Shown: positions 51,555 to 60,108 of the stretch, piece by piece
Numbering within the stretch: position 1 is the first letter of the stretch
Layout of the letters: every line of letters starts with the position of its first letter
From: Variovorax paradoxus
Lineage (GTDB): Bacteria > Pseudomonadota > Gammaproteobacteria > Burkholderiales > Burkholderiaceae_C
DNA length: 64,000 nucleotides
Reading direction: 5' to 3'
NCBI RefSeq assembly: GCF_018614955.1
Contig: NZ_JAGGNV010000001.1
Coordinates: 124,001-188,000 of the forward strand
Position numbers and translations under genes: made by a program
The notes under the pieces: generated by a model
Databases searched by the model: none
Seen by the model: only the letters and a program-made list of their open reading frames with translations
What the model was told of the DNA's origin: nothing

Positions 51555-52690
51555 TCATGCGGAGGCAGCCGGTGGTGGCATCACTTCGCGCGCGATGGCC
51601 CACACGAAGCCCGAGAGTTCGCGCGCGATGGCCACGACGATCTTGTTGTGCGGCATGTGTCGCGCCCTCAGTCGCTTGAAGCGCGCACACAGCCGCAATT
51701 GCGCAGTCCAGGCGATGTCGGTCACGGCCTTGGGCAGGTTCGACTGGCGCTTGGCGATGTCTGCGCTGACCCGAGCCGGATAGCGGTAGAGGTGTGCCAC
51801 CTCCACCAGCATGCGTCGCGCCGCCGAGTTGCCGGCCTTGGTGATGGCCCCCTGTCGGCGGCGCTGGCCGCTGGAGTCTTCGCTGGCACCAGGCCCAGGT
51901 AGGCCATCAACCGGCGCGGGTTGTCGAAGCGGTGGAAATCCTGGATCTCGGCCACCAGCGTGACCGCGGCGATGAGCTGCACACCGCGCAGTGCTTGAAG
52001 CGCGGCCACCACCGGCGCCAGCGACCAGCCCGCCAGCGCATCGCGCAGCGACTGCTCCAGGCGTGCGATGCGCGCCCCCGACTCGCTGACCGCGTGCAGG
52101 TACTCCTGGAAGGCAATCTGCTGCGCGGCGTGCGGCAGCGCCAGGCTGGCCAGCCAGCGCAGATGCGCCGCCGTCCAGGCGCTCTTGCCCGCGTACACCA
52201 CGCCACTGCGCAGCAGCAGCGCCTTCAGGCGGTGGCGTGCATTGCGCTGCTCGCGCACGGCGTCCTTGCGGGCGCGCACCAGGTCGCGCAGCGCCTCGTC
52301 CACGGCGTCTGGCACGCGCACGGCACTGAGTTCACCCGCGCGCGCCAGGCGCGCGAGCATCAACGCATCGCGGCGATCGGTCTTGACCCGATCGCCCGAG
52401 CGCTTGGGGATGGACGAGGGCGCCACCACTTCGCAGTGGTAGCCCAGGGCGGTGAGGTGGCGCTGCAGCACGAAGCCGCAGGGGCCCGCTTCGTAGACCA
52501 CATGCACGCAGTGGCCTCGGCTGACCAGGCGGCGCAGGGCCTTGCTGACGGCATCGACGCCACCGGCCACCGCACCCAGATGGCGTACTTCGCCGTCACG
52601 GCCGGCCTCGGCCAGGGCAATGTCGATGCTGTCCTTGTGGACGTCCAGACCGACGTAAATCGTGGCCGCGGTAGTGGTAGATTGACTCAT
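51555..52690 (-). pseudogene. IS110-family transposase interrupted by a frameshift
   Basis: The first reading frame (start 52690, MSQSTTTAATIYVGLDVHKD) has the DEDD-type N-terminal domain: D in GLDVHKD, E in VVYEAGPCG and the D pair in VKTDRRDALMLARL. The C-terminal Transposase_20 region begins with LVAEIQDFHRFDNPRRLMAY, LGLVP. At about 51885-51886 one base is missing. The continuation SEDSSGQRRRQGAITKAGNS, AARRMLVEVAHLYRY runs in the next frame to a stop at 51555. The element is therefore probably inactive unless the base is a sequencing error or is recoded. Confidence 0.85.
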
Positions 52691-52795
52691 GGCCCGTCTC
52701 CTTGCTCGTTGACACGCTGTCCACCCCTCGGGGTGCAGCGTTGTGGCTCGGCGCACCTACGGTGCGCAACCCACGGTAGTCCCGGAGACGGGCCA
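51555..52795 (-). mobile_element. IS110-type insertion element (boundaries uncertain)
   Basis: The transposase remnant is preceded by a non-coding leader bounded by TGGCCCGTCTCC (52690-52701) and its perfect inverse GGAGACGGGCCA (52784-52795). Within it are hairpins CACCCC-TC-GGGGTG (52722-52735) and GCGCACC-TAC-GGTGCGC (52751-52767). IS110-family elements encode a structured guide (bridge) RNA in a non-coding end, and this leader is one candidate. Exact ends and target-site core were not identified. Confidence 0.6.
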
Positions 52796-52925
52796 CCTCA
52801 ACGGCTCAAGCCATTCTGTCTAGCCCGTTTCCGCAAAGTTCTTGCCTATACGTCCAGAGGGAATCCGCAGCCGCCGTGTGTCGGCCGCCGTTGGACTTGG
52901 GCATGCTTTCTGCTGTACTCCCGGG

Positions 52926-54221
52926 ATGAACGACACCGTGACCTCACCCGTGGCCCTTGTGGCCAGCAGCCCCGCCACGCTCTCGATCGACCCGCAGCGC
53001 CTCTGGGATTCGCTGATGCAGCTCGCCAAGCTCGGCGCCACCGACAAGGGCGGCGTCTGCCGCCTCGCATTGACTGATCTCGATCGCCAGGGCCGTGAAC
53101 TCTTCGTGCGCTGGATGGAGGAGGCCGGCTGCAGCGTGCGCGTCGATGCGATCGGCAATATCTTCGCGCGCCGCGAGGGGCAGGACGCAAGCCTGCCGGC
53201 CGTGGCCACCGGCAGCCACATCGACACCCAGCCGACCGGCGGCAAGTTCGACGGCAACTACGGCGTGCTCGCAGGCCTGGAAGTGCTGCGCACCTTGAAC
53301 GATGCCGGCATCCGCACCGTGGCGCCGCTCGAAGTCTGCGTCTGGACCAATGAAGAAGGCTCGCGCTTCGTGCCGGTGATGATGGGCTCGGGCGTCTATG
53401 CCGGCGCCTTCACCCTGGCACACGCGCTCGCAGCCACCGACCGCGAGGGCGTGACGGTCGCGGCTGCCTTGCGCGCCATCGGCTTCGCGGGCGACGCGCC
53501 GGCCGCTGTGGACGAGGGCGCGCCGCGCTTCGGCGCGTATTTCGAAGCCCACATCGAGCAGGGCCCGGTGCTGGAAGAGGCCGACATTCCGCTCGGCGTG
53601 GTCACCGGCGCGCTGGGCCAGCGCTGGTACGACGTGGTCGTGACCGGCCAGGAAGCGCATGCCGGCCCGACGCCGATGCAGCTGCGCCGCGACGCGCTGC
53701 GGGGCGCCACCGGCCTCATGCAGACCGTGCATCAGATTGCGATGGGCGAGCAGCCCAACGCCCGCGGCACCGTCGGCTACGTGCAGGTGCATCCCAATTC
53801 GCGCAACGTGATTCCCGGCCGCGTGACCTTCACGGTCGACCTGCGCCATGCGGACGACGAGGGCCTCGCCCGCATGGACGCGCGCCTGCGCGCGGCTTGC
53901 GCTGCCGTGCAGGCGCAGGGCGGGCTCGCGGTCGAGGTCGAGCAGACCGTCTACTTCCCGCCGGCCCACTTCGCGGAGCCCCTGGTGCGCGCGGTACGCG
54001 AAGGCGCCGAACGTGCCGGTCTCGCGCACCTCGACATCGTGAGCGGCGCCGGGCACGACGCGGTGTACGTCGCGCGCACCACGCCGACCGCGATGATCTT
54101 CGTGCCCTGCAAGGACGGCATCTCGCACAACGAGATCGAGGATGCCAAGCCCGAGCACCTTGCGGCCGGCGCCAACGTGCTGCTGCACGCCATGCTGGAC
54201 CGCGCGGGGATTGCGCAGTGA
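52926..54221 (+). CDS. Allantoate amidohydrolase/N-carbamoyl-L-amino acid hydrolase family (M20 fold)
   Basis: This 431-residue Zn-dependent amidase of the hydantoinase/carbamoylase family has metal-site motifs ATGSHIDTQPTGGKFDGNYG near residue 95, WTNEEGSRF near 140 and EAHIEQGPVLE near 215, and the late His in VSGAGHDAVYVAR near 378. It removes a carbamoyl or ureido group to release ammonia and CO2. Its stop overlaps the start of an AllA-like ureidoglycolate lyase gene, which favours allantoate or a related ureide as substrate, though N-carbamoyl amino acids remain possible. Confidence 0.88.
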   Translation: MNDTVTSPVALVASSPATLSIDPQRLWDSLMQLAKLGATDKGGVCRLALTDLDRQGRELFVRWMEEAGCSVRVDAIGNIFARREGQDASLPAVATGSHIDTQPTGGKFDGNYGVLAGLEVLRTLNDAGIRTVAPLEVCVWTNEEGSRFVPVMMGSGVYAGAFTLAHALAATDREGVTVAAALRAIGFAGDAPAAVDEGAPRFGAYFEAHIEQGPVLEEADIPLGVVTGALGQRWYDVVVTGQEAHAGPTPMQLRRDALRGATGLMQTVHQIAMGEQPNARGTVGYVQVHPNSRNVIPGRVTFTVDLRHADDEGLARMDARLRAACAAVQAQGGLAVEVEQTVYFPPAHFAEPLVRAVREGAERAGLAHLDIVSGAGHDAVYVARTTPTAMIFVPCKDGISHNEIEDAKPEHLAAGANVLLHAMLDRAGIAQ

Positions 54222-54712
54222 TGCTGCTTGCGCAGCCGCTCACCGCAGAAGCCTTTGCGCCTTACGGCACCGTGCTCGCGGCGCCCGCGGGCTCGGGGCG
54301 CCTCATCAACGGCGGCAACGCCGAACGCTTCGACCTCGTCGGCGACCTGCAGCTCGGCGCCGAGGGCGGCCGGCCGATGTTGGCGCTGTTCCGCGCGCAG
54401 GCGCGCAGCTTTCCGCATGCAGTGACAGAGATGGAGCGGCACGCACTGGGCAGCCAGAGCTTCGTGCCGCTCGGCGAGCGCCGCTTCGTGATCGTGGTCG
54501 CGGCCGCAGGTGCCGCGCCCGCGGCCGAGTCGCTCGCCGCCTTCGTCACCGACGGCTGCCAGGGCGTGACGCTCGCGTCCGGCACCTGGCATCACGCGCT
54601 GCTGGCGGTGGACGCGGGCGACTTCGTGGTGGTGGAGCGTGCCGGCGCGGCGGTCGACTGCGACACCGTGGCATTGGCAGCGCCGGCAGATATCTCGCTC
54701 ATGCCACGTTGA
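54221..54712 (+). CDS. Ureidoglycolate lyase-like protein (AllA family)
   Basis: This 163-residue cupin-fold protein resembles AllA, which splits ureidoglycolate into glyoxylate and urea. Visible are LTAEAFAPYGTVL at the N-terminus, ALFRAQARSFPHAVTEMERH near residue 48, SQSFVPLGERRFVIVVA near 73 and SGTWHHALLAV near 120. The ATG overlaps the upstream stop (TGATG), so expression is coupled. Its 3' end overlaps the convergent AHSA1 gene by 14 bp. The symbol is left blank because function rests on family resemblance. Confidence 0.85.
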   Translation: MLLAQPLTAEAFAPYGTVLAAPAGSGRLINGGNAERFDLVGDLQLGAEGGRPMLALFRAQARSFPHAVTEMERHALGSQSFVPLGERRFVIVVAAAGAAPAAESLAAFVTDGCQGVTLASGTWHHALLAVDAGDFVVVERAGAAVDCDTVALAAPADISLMPR

Positions 54713-55163
54713 GTGCCTCTGCGGCGAGGCGATCGAGGTTCTGCTCGTTCGCCTCGACCACGAACTTGGCAATGCGCTGCCGTTCAGCCTCGGTGTCGAA
54801 CACCTGGCGCCATCCGACCAGTGTCTTGGTTCCTCGCGCCTCGAATGTGATGGTCAACTGGAAGTGATGCTGAGACATGTGCTCGAAGACGATTCGCTCC
54901 GGCTCGACGACTTCGAAGAAGACGCTTTCGTTCGGGTAGTTCGCCCCGTCAGGCCCGTGCATGACGAAGCGCCAAGCGCCACCGGGACGCAGGTCGAACT
55001 CGTGAAATGTGCTCGTGAATCCGTTCGGACCCCACCAGCGTGCCAGGTGAGCGGGATCGCTGAAGGCCTTGAAGACGCGCTCGCGCGGCGCGTCGATCAA
55101 GCGCGCGTGGACGAACGCTCGGTCCGCGATGGATTCTTCATCGGCAGTGGGCTTTTCGTTCAT
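54699..55163 (-). CDS. SRPBCC (AHSA1-like) domain protein
   Basis: This 154-residue single-domain START/AHSA1 fold protein has ARLIDAPRERVFKAFSDPAHLARWWGP near residue 21, GGAWRFVMHGPDG near 60 and a closing GWRQVFDTEAE helix region. Such proteins bind hydrophobic ligands or act in stress responses; no specific function follows. ATG 55163 has GAGGA 8 bases upstream. The GFA-family gene lies 10 bp upstream on the same strand. Confidence 0.87.
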   Translation of the reverse strand: MNEKPTADEESIADRAFVHARLIDAPRERVFKAFSDPAHLARWWGPNGFTSTFHEFDLRPGGAWRFVMHGPDGANYPNESVFFEVVEPERIVFEHMSQHHFQLTITFEARGTKTLVGWRQVFDTEAERQRIAKFVVEANEQNLDRLAAEALNVA

Positions 55164-55173
55164 GTGCAAATCC

Positions 55174-55611
55174 TCAATTGGAGCCGTCCGCCTTGGTGGC
55201 GACTGCAGTACTGCTCGTGGGAAAGCGCGGCAACGCGTCGTCTATGTGAAACCACGGGACCTGTTGCTGCGTCCATACATGATCGTCGATGCGCGCACGC
55301 TGCGGTTCGTCCAGGCTGCCGACGGTGATTTGAACGCGGTCCGCCAGGACTTCCTCGTGCATGCTGAGGGTGCTTCCGCACGCCGGGCAGAAGCCGCGTT
55401 CCGCGAAGGCCGAAGATCGATAGCGGGCGGGCTCGCCATGAAGCCAGGCGAAGTCCTGCGTGCGGAAATGAACGAAGGCCAAGGCCGGCGCGCCGGAGTG
55501 CTTTTTGCACACGGCGCAGTGGCAGATGACACCGCGGATGGGTGCCGAAGCGGCGCGATACCGGATCGCGCCGCAGAGGCAGCCGCCTTCGAAGACCGTT
55601 GCGTCGCTCAT
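55174..55611 (-). CDS. GFA-family (CENP-V/GFA) zinc-binding protein
   Basis: This 145-residue protein has the three zinc-binding Cys clusters of the glutathione-dependent formaldehyde-activating family: GGCLCGAIRYR near residue 10, CHCAVCKKHSGAP near 32 and FCPACGSTLS near 76. Despite the family name, most members have no proven formaldehyde activity. The start MSDATVFEG has AAGGGGA upstream. It is probably co-transcribed with the AHSA1-like gene that follows. Confidence 0.9.
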   Translation of the reverse strand: MSDATVFEGGCLCGAIRYRAASAPIRGVICHCAVCKKHSGAPALAFVHFRTQDFAWLHGEPARYRSSAFAERGFCPACGSTLSMHEEVLADRVQITVGSLDEPQRARIDDHVWTQQQVPWFHIDDALPRFPTSSTAVATKADGSN

Positions 55612-55673
55612 GGTTATCCCCTTGCGCGCCGTTGCGTTCAAAATCCAGGGCCATTCCCCACATCGAGGTTCCC

Positions 55674-56501
55674 ATGACCCGCACTGTCGCCGAAAAACGC
55701 GCCAATTTTCGCGCTCTCCACGCCGAGGGCTGCTTCGTGCTGCCGAATCCCTGGGACGTGGGCAGCGCGCGCTTCCTGCAAGGCCTGGGCTTCAAGGCGC
55801 TGGCCACGACGAGCTCGGGCTTCGCCTGGTCGCGGGGTCATGCCGATGGCGCCCTCTCGCGGGAGACGATCCTCGCCCATCTGCGCGAGATGGTCGCTGC
55901 GACCGATCTGCCGGTGAACGCGGACTTCGAGAGCGGCTTCGCCCCCGATCCGCAAGGCGTTGCGGAAAGCGTGCGGATGGCCATCGAGGCCGGGGTGGCC
56001 GGGCTGTCGATCGAGGATTCGACCGGCGACCCGGCGAATCCGCTGCATGCCATCGACGTCGCGGTCGCGCGGCTTCGTGCGGCACGCCGGGCGATCGACG
56101 AGGCGGGCGGCGACACCCTGCTGGTGGGACGCGCGGAGAACTTCTTTCAAGGCCGGCCGGATCTCGACGACACGATCGCCAGGCTGAAGGCCTATGCGGA
56201 GGCCGGTGCCGACTGCCTCTACGCGCCGGGCATCCGCACGCGCGAGCAGATCGCGGCCGTGGTGGCTGCCGTCGCGCCCAAGCCGCTCAACCTGCTCGTC
56301 GGATCGACCAGCGAGCTCACGCTGCAGGAGATCGCCGAGCTCGGCGTGCGGCGCGTCAGCGTCGGCGGCGCGCTGGCGCGCGCGGCCTGGGGTGGGTTCA
56401 TGCGTGCGGCCCGCACGCTGTCGGAACAGGGGCGTTTCGACGGCTTCGCGGACGCCGCCTCGGGCGTGGAACTCAACGCCTTTTTTGCAAAGTCGTCCTA
56501 G
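55674..56501 (+). CDS. Isocitrate lyase/PEP mutase-family enzyme
   Basis: This 275-residue (beta/alpha)8 protein has NPWDVGSARFLQGLGFKALATTSSG near residue 25, PVNADFESGFAP near 80 with the Mg-binding acids, and GLSIEDSTGDP near 109. It lacks the KKCGH catalytic Cys motif of isocitrate lyase, so it falls with the oxaloacetate hydrolase, PEP mutase or carboxyphosphonoenolpyruvate mutase-like relatives. It is divergent from the GFA gene. Its stop codon overlaps that of the small convergent gene. Confidence 0.85.
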   Translation: MTRTVAEKRANFRALHAEGCFVLPNPWDVGSARFLQGLGFKALATTSSGFAWSRGHADGALSRETILAHLREMVAATDLPVNADFESGFAPDPQGVAESVRMAIEAGVAGLSIEDSTGDPANPLHAIDVAVARLRAARRAIDEAGGDTLLVGRAENFFQGRPDLDDTIARLKAYAEAGADCLYAPGIRTREQIAAVVAAVAPKPLNLLVGSTSELTLQEIAELGVRRVSVGGALARAAWGGFMRAARTLSEQGRFDGFADAASGVELNAFFAKSS

Positions 56502-56707
56502 CCCGCTTGCTGCGCCCGTGTCAGGACCGTTCGCACGGCGTAGCCGTCGCGGTACACGCCCTCGATCGTTCCCATGACGGGGTCGTTCGGGGCCGCCGTC
56601 ACGAACTTCTCGTCGTCGGTCCTGTAGACGACGATGGTGCGCGCCGAACGCGCACTCAGTGTGCGGGCGACGCCGGTGGCTTGATTCAACGTGCGATAAG
56701 TATTCAT
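56498..56707 (-). CDS. Small protein of 69 residues, function unknown
   Basis: MNTYRTLNQATGVARTLSAR opens a compact basic protein with YRTDDEKFVTAAPNDP in the middle. AAAGGGGA lies 6 bases before ATG 56707, which selects this start over a longer frame. There is no signal peptide, membrane segment or known domain. The overlapping convergent stops suggest a real, compactly packed gene. Confidence 0.6.
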   Translation of the reverse strand: MNTYRTLNQATGVARTLSARSARTIVVYRTDDEKFVTAAPNDPVMGTIEGVYRDGYAVRTVLTRAQQAG

Positions 56708-56829
56708 GCAAGTCCCCTTTGGCGGGCGAATGCTAACGCGAAGGTACTCATGCAGGGCGGCGCCGAAGATCGGGCTCGGTCCCAATACGGCAAAAGGCCA
56801 CACTTTTCGCGGCTAAGTGAGCCGGGGCG

Positions 56830-58008
56830 CTATCCCGCCATGCGCTCCGCCAGCGCGATCAAGGACCGATCCGTCCCCGCCGGCCCGAGGAGCGAAATGC
56901 CCAGCGGCGCGCCCTCGCGCTGCGCCAGCGGCATCGAGAGTTGCGGAAAACCGCTGAGTCCCGCCACGCACAGCATGCGGATCGCGCGGTTGCGATAGTC
57001 CTCGAGGCTGCTGTCGGCGGCGTCGCGCCGCGGCGCGATGTCGGGCATGGTGGGCATCAGCAGGACGCCGTCGGTGCCGAGCAGTTCCGCGAGCTGGGTG
57101 CGGAAGGCGATGCGGAAAGCGCGCGCGGCGTTGACCTGCTCGTCGCTCACATCGCGCGACCAGGCGAAGCGCTCGGCGACGCCGGGGCCGAGCGGCGGCG
57201 CGTAGCGCTCGATCAGCGGGCCGTCGGTGAGCCAGGATTCGCGCCCCTGCACGTAGCGGAAGTTCCAGTACATCGCGTCCCAGGATTCGAGCGCGACCTC
57301 GACCGGCGAAGCCTTGCCGAGCAGCGACTGCACGCGCTCGGCCACGCCGTCGAGCGCGTCCTTGACCGGTGCCTCCAGCATCGCCCACAGGTCCGTCGGC
57401 CACAAGAGCCGCGGCTTGGCCGGCAGCGGCACGGCATCGGCTCCGAGCAGCACGTCGGCCACGCGCGCGAAGGTGCCGGCATCGCGCGCGAACCAGCCGC
57501 AGGTGTCGAGGCTGGGCGCGAGGTCGAGTGCGCCTTCGAGGCTGACGCGGCCGTGCGTGGGGCGCAGGCCGTACAGGCCGCAATGGTTGGCCGGCGCGCG
57601 CACCGAGCCGCCGGTATCGGTGCCGAGCGCGAAGTCGCACAGGCCCGAAGACACGGCAGAGGCCGAGCCCGAGGACGATCCGCCCGTGATCCGGTCCCTG
57701 GCCGCGCCGTTGATCGGCGCGCCGAAGTGCGCGTTGTTGCCGTTCATCGAGAACGCGAGCTCGTCGGTCACGGTCTTGCCGGCGAAGCGGGCGCCGGCAT
57801 CGAGCAGCTTCTGCACGGTCGGCGCGGTGCGCGTCTTGATGCCAGACATCGCGAGCACGATGGGGCTGCCGCCGCCGGTCGGGTAGCCAGCCACGTCGAA
57901 CAAGTCCTTGACGCCGAAGCGCAGCTCGGCCAGCGGGCCGGTCGGCGCGCCGCGGACGGGCACGTCGGGGTAGGGGACGAAGGCGTAGGCGGGATCGTGC
58001 AATGGCAT
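56830..58008 (-). CDS. Amidase signature-family enzyme
   Basis: This 392-residue amidase has the Ser-cisSer-Lys triad region: Lys in FGVKDLFDVAGYPTGGGSP near residue 33, the Gly/Ser signature GGSSSGSASAVSSG near 109 and the nucleophilic Ser in GTDTGGSVRAPA near 132. It hydrolyses a carboxamide to acid and ammonia in the cytoplasm. It is the last gene of the oligopeptide-type ABC operon (21 bp after the ATPase gene), so it may process the imported compound. The specific amide is unknown. Confidence 0.88.
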   Translation of the reverse strand: MPLHDPAYAFVPYPDVPVRGAPTGPLAELRFGVKDLFDVAGYPTGGGSPIVLAMSGIKTRTAPTVQKLLDAGARFAGKTVTDELAFSMNGNNAHFGAPINGAARDRITGGSSSGSASAVSSGLCDFALGTDTGGSVRAPANHCGLYGLRPTHGRVSLEGALDLAPSLDTCGWFARDAGTFARVADVLLGADAVPLPAKPRLLWPTDLWAMLEAPVKDALDGVAERVQSLLGKASPVEVALESWDAMYWNFRYVQGRESWLTDGPLIERYAPPLGPGVAERFAWSRDVSDEQVNAARAFRIAFRTQLAELLGTDGVLLMPTMPDIAPRRDAADSSLEDYRNRAIRMLCVAGLSGFPQLSMPLAQREGAPLGISLLGPAGTDRSLIALAERMAG

Positions 58009-58029
58009 GGTGAAGTGTTGAAGTGAGGT

Positions 58030-59070
58030 TCAGGCGACGACCACCGGCGCGATGGCCGCGGCGGCGCCGGTATGGATGCAGCGCGCGCGGTGGCCCGGTG
58101 CGAGTTCGACCACCGGCGGCTGCGCTGCGCGGCAGGCCTCGCTCGCGAGCGCACAGCGCTCGGCAAAGGCGCAGCCCGGTGGCAGCGCCGACAGGTCGGG
58201 CGGCGCGCCGCCGATGGTTTCGAGTCGGCTGCCGCGCGCCAGCGCGCCGTGGGCGCGGCTCTTCAAGAGCGCGATCGTGTACGGATGCCGCGGCGAACGG
58301 ATCAGCTCGCGCGCCGTGCCTTCCTCGACGATGCGGCCGGCATACATCACGGCGATGCGGTCGGCCACCTCGACGGCGGCGCCGATGTCGTGCGTGACGA
58401 AGACCACCGACAGGCCCAGGTCGCGCTGCAGCTCGCGCAGGAGCAGCAGGATCTGGATCTGCACGGTGGCGTCGAGCGCGGTGGTGGGTTCGTCGGCCAG
58501 AAGCAGCTGCGGCCGGCAGGCCAGGGCCAGCGCGATCATCGCGCGCTGCCGCATGCCGCCCGACATCTCGTGCGGATAGGCCGCAAGGCGGCGCTCGGGA
58601 CTCGGGATGCGCACGCGCTCGAACAGCTCCAGCGCGCGTTGGCGCGCCTCGGCGGCGGACACGGGTTCGTGCCGGCGGATCGATTCGACGATCTGCGCGC
58701 CGACCGAATAGACCGGGTCCAGCGCCAAGAGCGGCTCCTGGAAGATCATCGAGGCCACCTTGCCGCGAAAATCCATGAGCTCGGCCTGCGCCATCGCCAG
58801 CACGTCGCGGCCCGCCACGCGGACCTGGCCGCCGATGCGCGTGCGGCGCTCCGGATGCAGGCGCAGCAGGGTGCGCATGGTCACGCTCTTGCCCGAGCCC
58901 GATTCGCCGATCAGCGCGACCACTTCGCCGCGCTGCACCTCGAGGCTCACGCCGCTCACGGCATGCACGGGCTTGCGGCCGCCTGTGAAGCTGACGCTGA
59001 GCTCGCGCAGGCTCACCATGGGTTCAGGCGCGCAGGAGGCTGTTGATGAAGTGTCGGACATGGAAGTCAT
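58030..59070 (-). CDS. Oligopeptide/dipeptide ABC transporter ATP-binding protein (OppD/DppD-like)
   Basis: This 346-residue ATPase has Walker [12 protein letters not shown] near residue 54, Q-loop [11 protein letters not shown] near 107, signature [15 protein letters not shown] near 170 and Walker [13 protein letters not shown] near 190. A C-terminal oligo_HPY-like extension carries the Cys set [10 protein letters not shown] 59070 overlaps the stop of the second ATPase (ATGA), which selects this start. It is unusual in following the OppF-like gene rather than preceding it. Confidence 0.92.
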   Translation of the reverse strand: MTSMSDTSSTASCAPEPMVSLRELSVSFTGGRKPVHAVSGVSLEVQRGEVVALIGESGSGKSVTMRTLLRLHPERRTRIGGQVRVAGRDVLAMAQAELMDFRGKVASMIFQEPLLALDPVYSVGAQIVESIRRHEPVSAAEARQRALELFERVRIPSPERRLAAYPHEMSGGMRQRAMIALALACRPQLLLADEPTTALDATVQIQILLLLRELQRDLGLSVVFVTHDIGAAVEVADRIAVMYAGRIVEEGTARELIRSPRHPYTIALLKSRAHGALARGSRLETIGGAPPDLSALPPGCAFAERCALASEACRAAQPPVVELAPGHRARCIHTGAAAAIAPVVVA

Positions 59071-60104
59071 GCGGCCTGCGCCAGCGCTCGAGCCATCGGA
59101 TGCCCGCTGCCCGGCTCGTGGATCAGGCAGCTCACGGCCTGCTGCGCGCCGGCGACAACGCGCGCCGGCACGCGCTGGCTGCACACCGGCGCGGCCAGCG
59201 CACAGCGCGGATGGAAGCGGCAGCCCGAAGGCGGATTGATCGGATTGGGCGGATCGCCGGCCAGCGCCGCTTCCTCGGTGCGGTGGTCGGGGTCCATCGA
59301 GGGCATCGACGACAGCAGGGCGCGCGTGTAGGGATGCGCCGGCGCTTCGTAGAGCGCGTTCGAGGAGCCGATCTCGGCCACCTGGCCCAGGTACATCACC
59401 ATCACGCGGTCGCTCATGTAGCGCACCACGTTCAGGTCGTGGCTGATGAAGAGGTAGGTGAGGCCGAACTCGGCCTTCAGATCCAGGAGCAGGTTGATCA
59501 CCTGCGCCTCGACCGACTTGTCGAGCGCCGACACGGCCTCGTCGAGGATCACCATGCGCGGCTGCAGGGCCAGTGCGCGCGCGATGTTCACGCGCTGGCG
59601 CTGGCCGCCGGAGAGCTCATGCGGATAACGCTCGGCAAAGCGCTGCGGCTCCAGGCCCACGCGCGCGAGCAGGTCGCGCGCGCGGTGCACCGCCTCGTTG
59701 CGCGCCACGCCGTGCACCTGCGGCCCGAAGGCGACCGAGTCCTCGATCGTGAGGCGCGGGTTCAGCGAGGCATAGCTGTCCTGGAACACCATCTGCACCC
59801 GGCGGCGGAATTCCTTCAGCGGCAGGTCGCGGCCGCCCACGGCGCGGCCGTCGAAGATCACCTCGCCGGCGGTCGGCGCGATGAGCTGCATCAGGAGCCG
59901 CGCGGTGGTCGACTTGCCGCAGCCCGATTCGCCGACCACGCCGAGCGTCTCGCCCTTCAGCACCTCGAAATCCACGCCGTCGACCGCGCGCACCACGCCG
60001 CCGCCGCGGCCCAGCGGGTCTTTCTTGAGCGGGAAGTGCTTCTGCAATCCGCGGACCGTGAGCAGGGGCTGCGCGGGGCCGCCGATGTCGTTGATTGCGT
60101 CCAT
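59067..60104 (-). CDS. Oligopeptide/dipeptide ABC transporter ATP-binding protein (OppF/DppF-like)
   Basis: This 345-residue ATPase has Walker A GESGCGKSTTARLL near residue 60, Q-loop VFQDSYASLNPRLT near 110, signature LSGGQRQRVNIARAL near 165 and Walker B MVILDEAVSALD near 185. The C-terminal oligo_HPY region contains GCRFHPRCALAAPVC. It energises the same permease pair as the partner ATPase encoded immediately downstream. It begins 4 bp after the DppC stop. Confidence 0.92.
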   Translation of the reverse strand: MDAINDIGGPAQPLLTVRGLQKHFPLKKDPLGRGGGVVRAVDGVDFEVLKGETLGVVGESGCGKSTTARLLMQLIAPTAGEVIFDGRAVGGRDLPLKEFRRRVQMVFQDSYASLNPRLTIEDSVAFGPQVHGVARNEAVHRARDLLARVGLEPQRFAERYPHELSGGQRQRVNIARALALQPRMVILDEAVSALDKSVEAQVINLLLDLKAEFGLTYLFISHDLNVVRYMSDRVMVMYLGQVAEIGSSNALYEAPAHPYTRALLSSMPSMDPDHRTEEAALAGDPPNPINPPSGCRFHPRCALAAPVCSQRVPARVVAGAQQAVSCLIHEPGSGHPMARALAQAA

Positions 60105-60108
60105 CGGA

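Noticed and set aside
55164..55169. A longer TTG-initiated start for the AHSA1-like protein
   Set aside because: ATG at 55163 has the better-spaced GAGGA ribosome-binding site.
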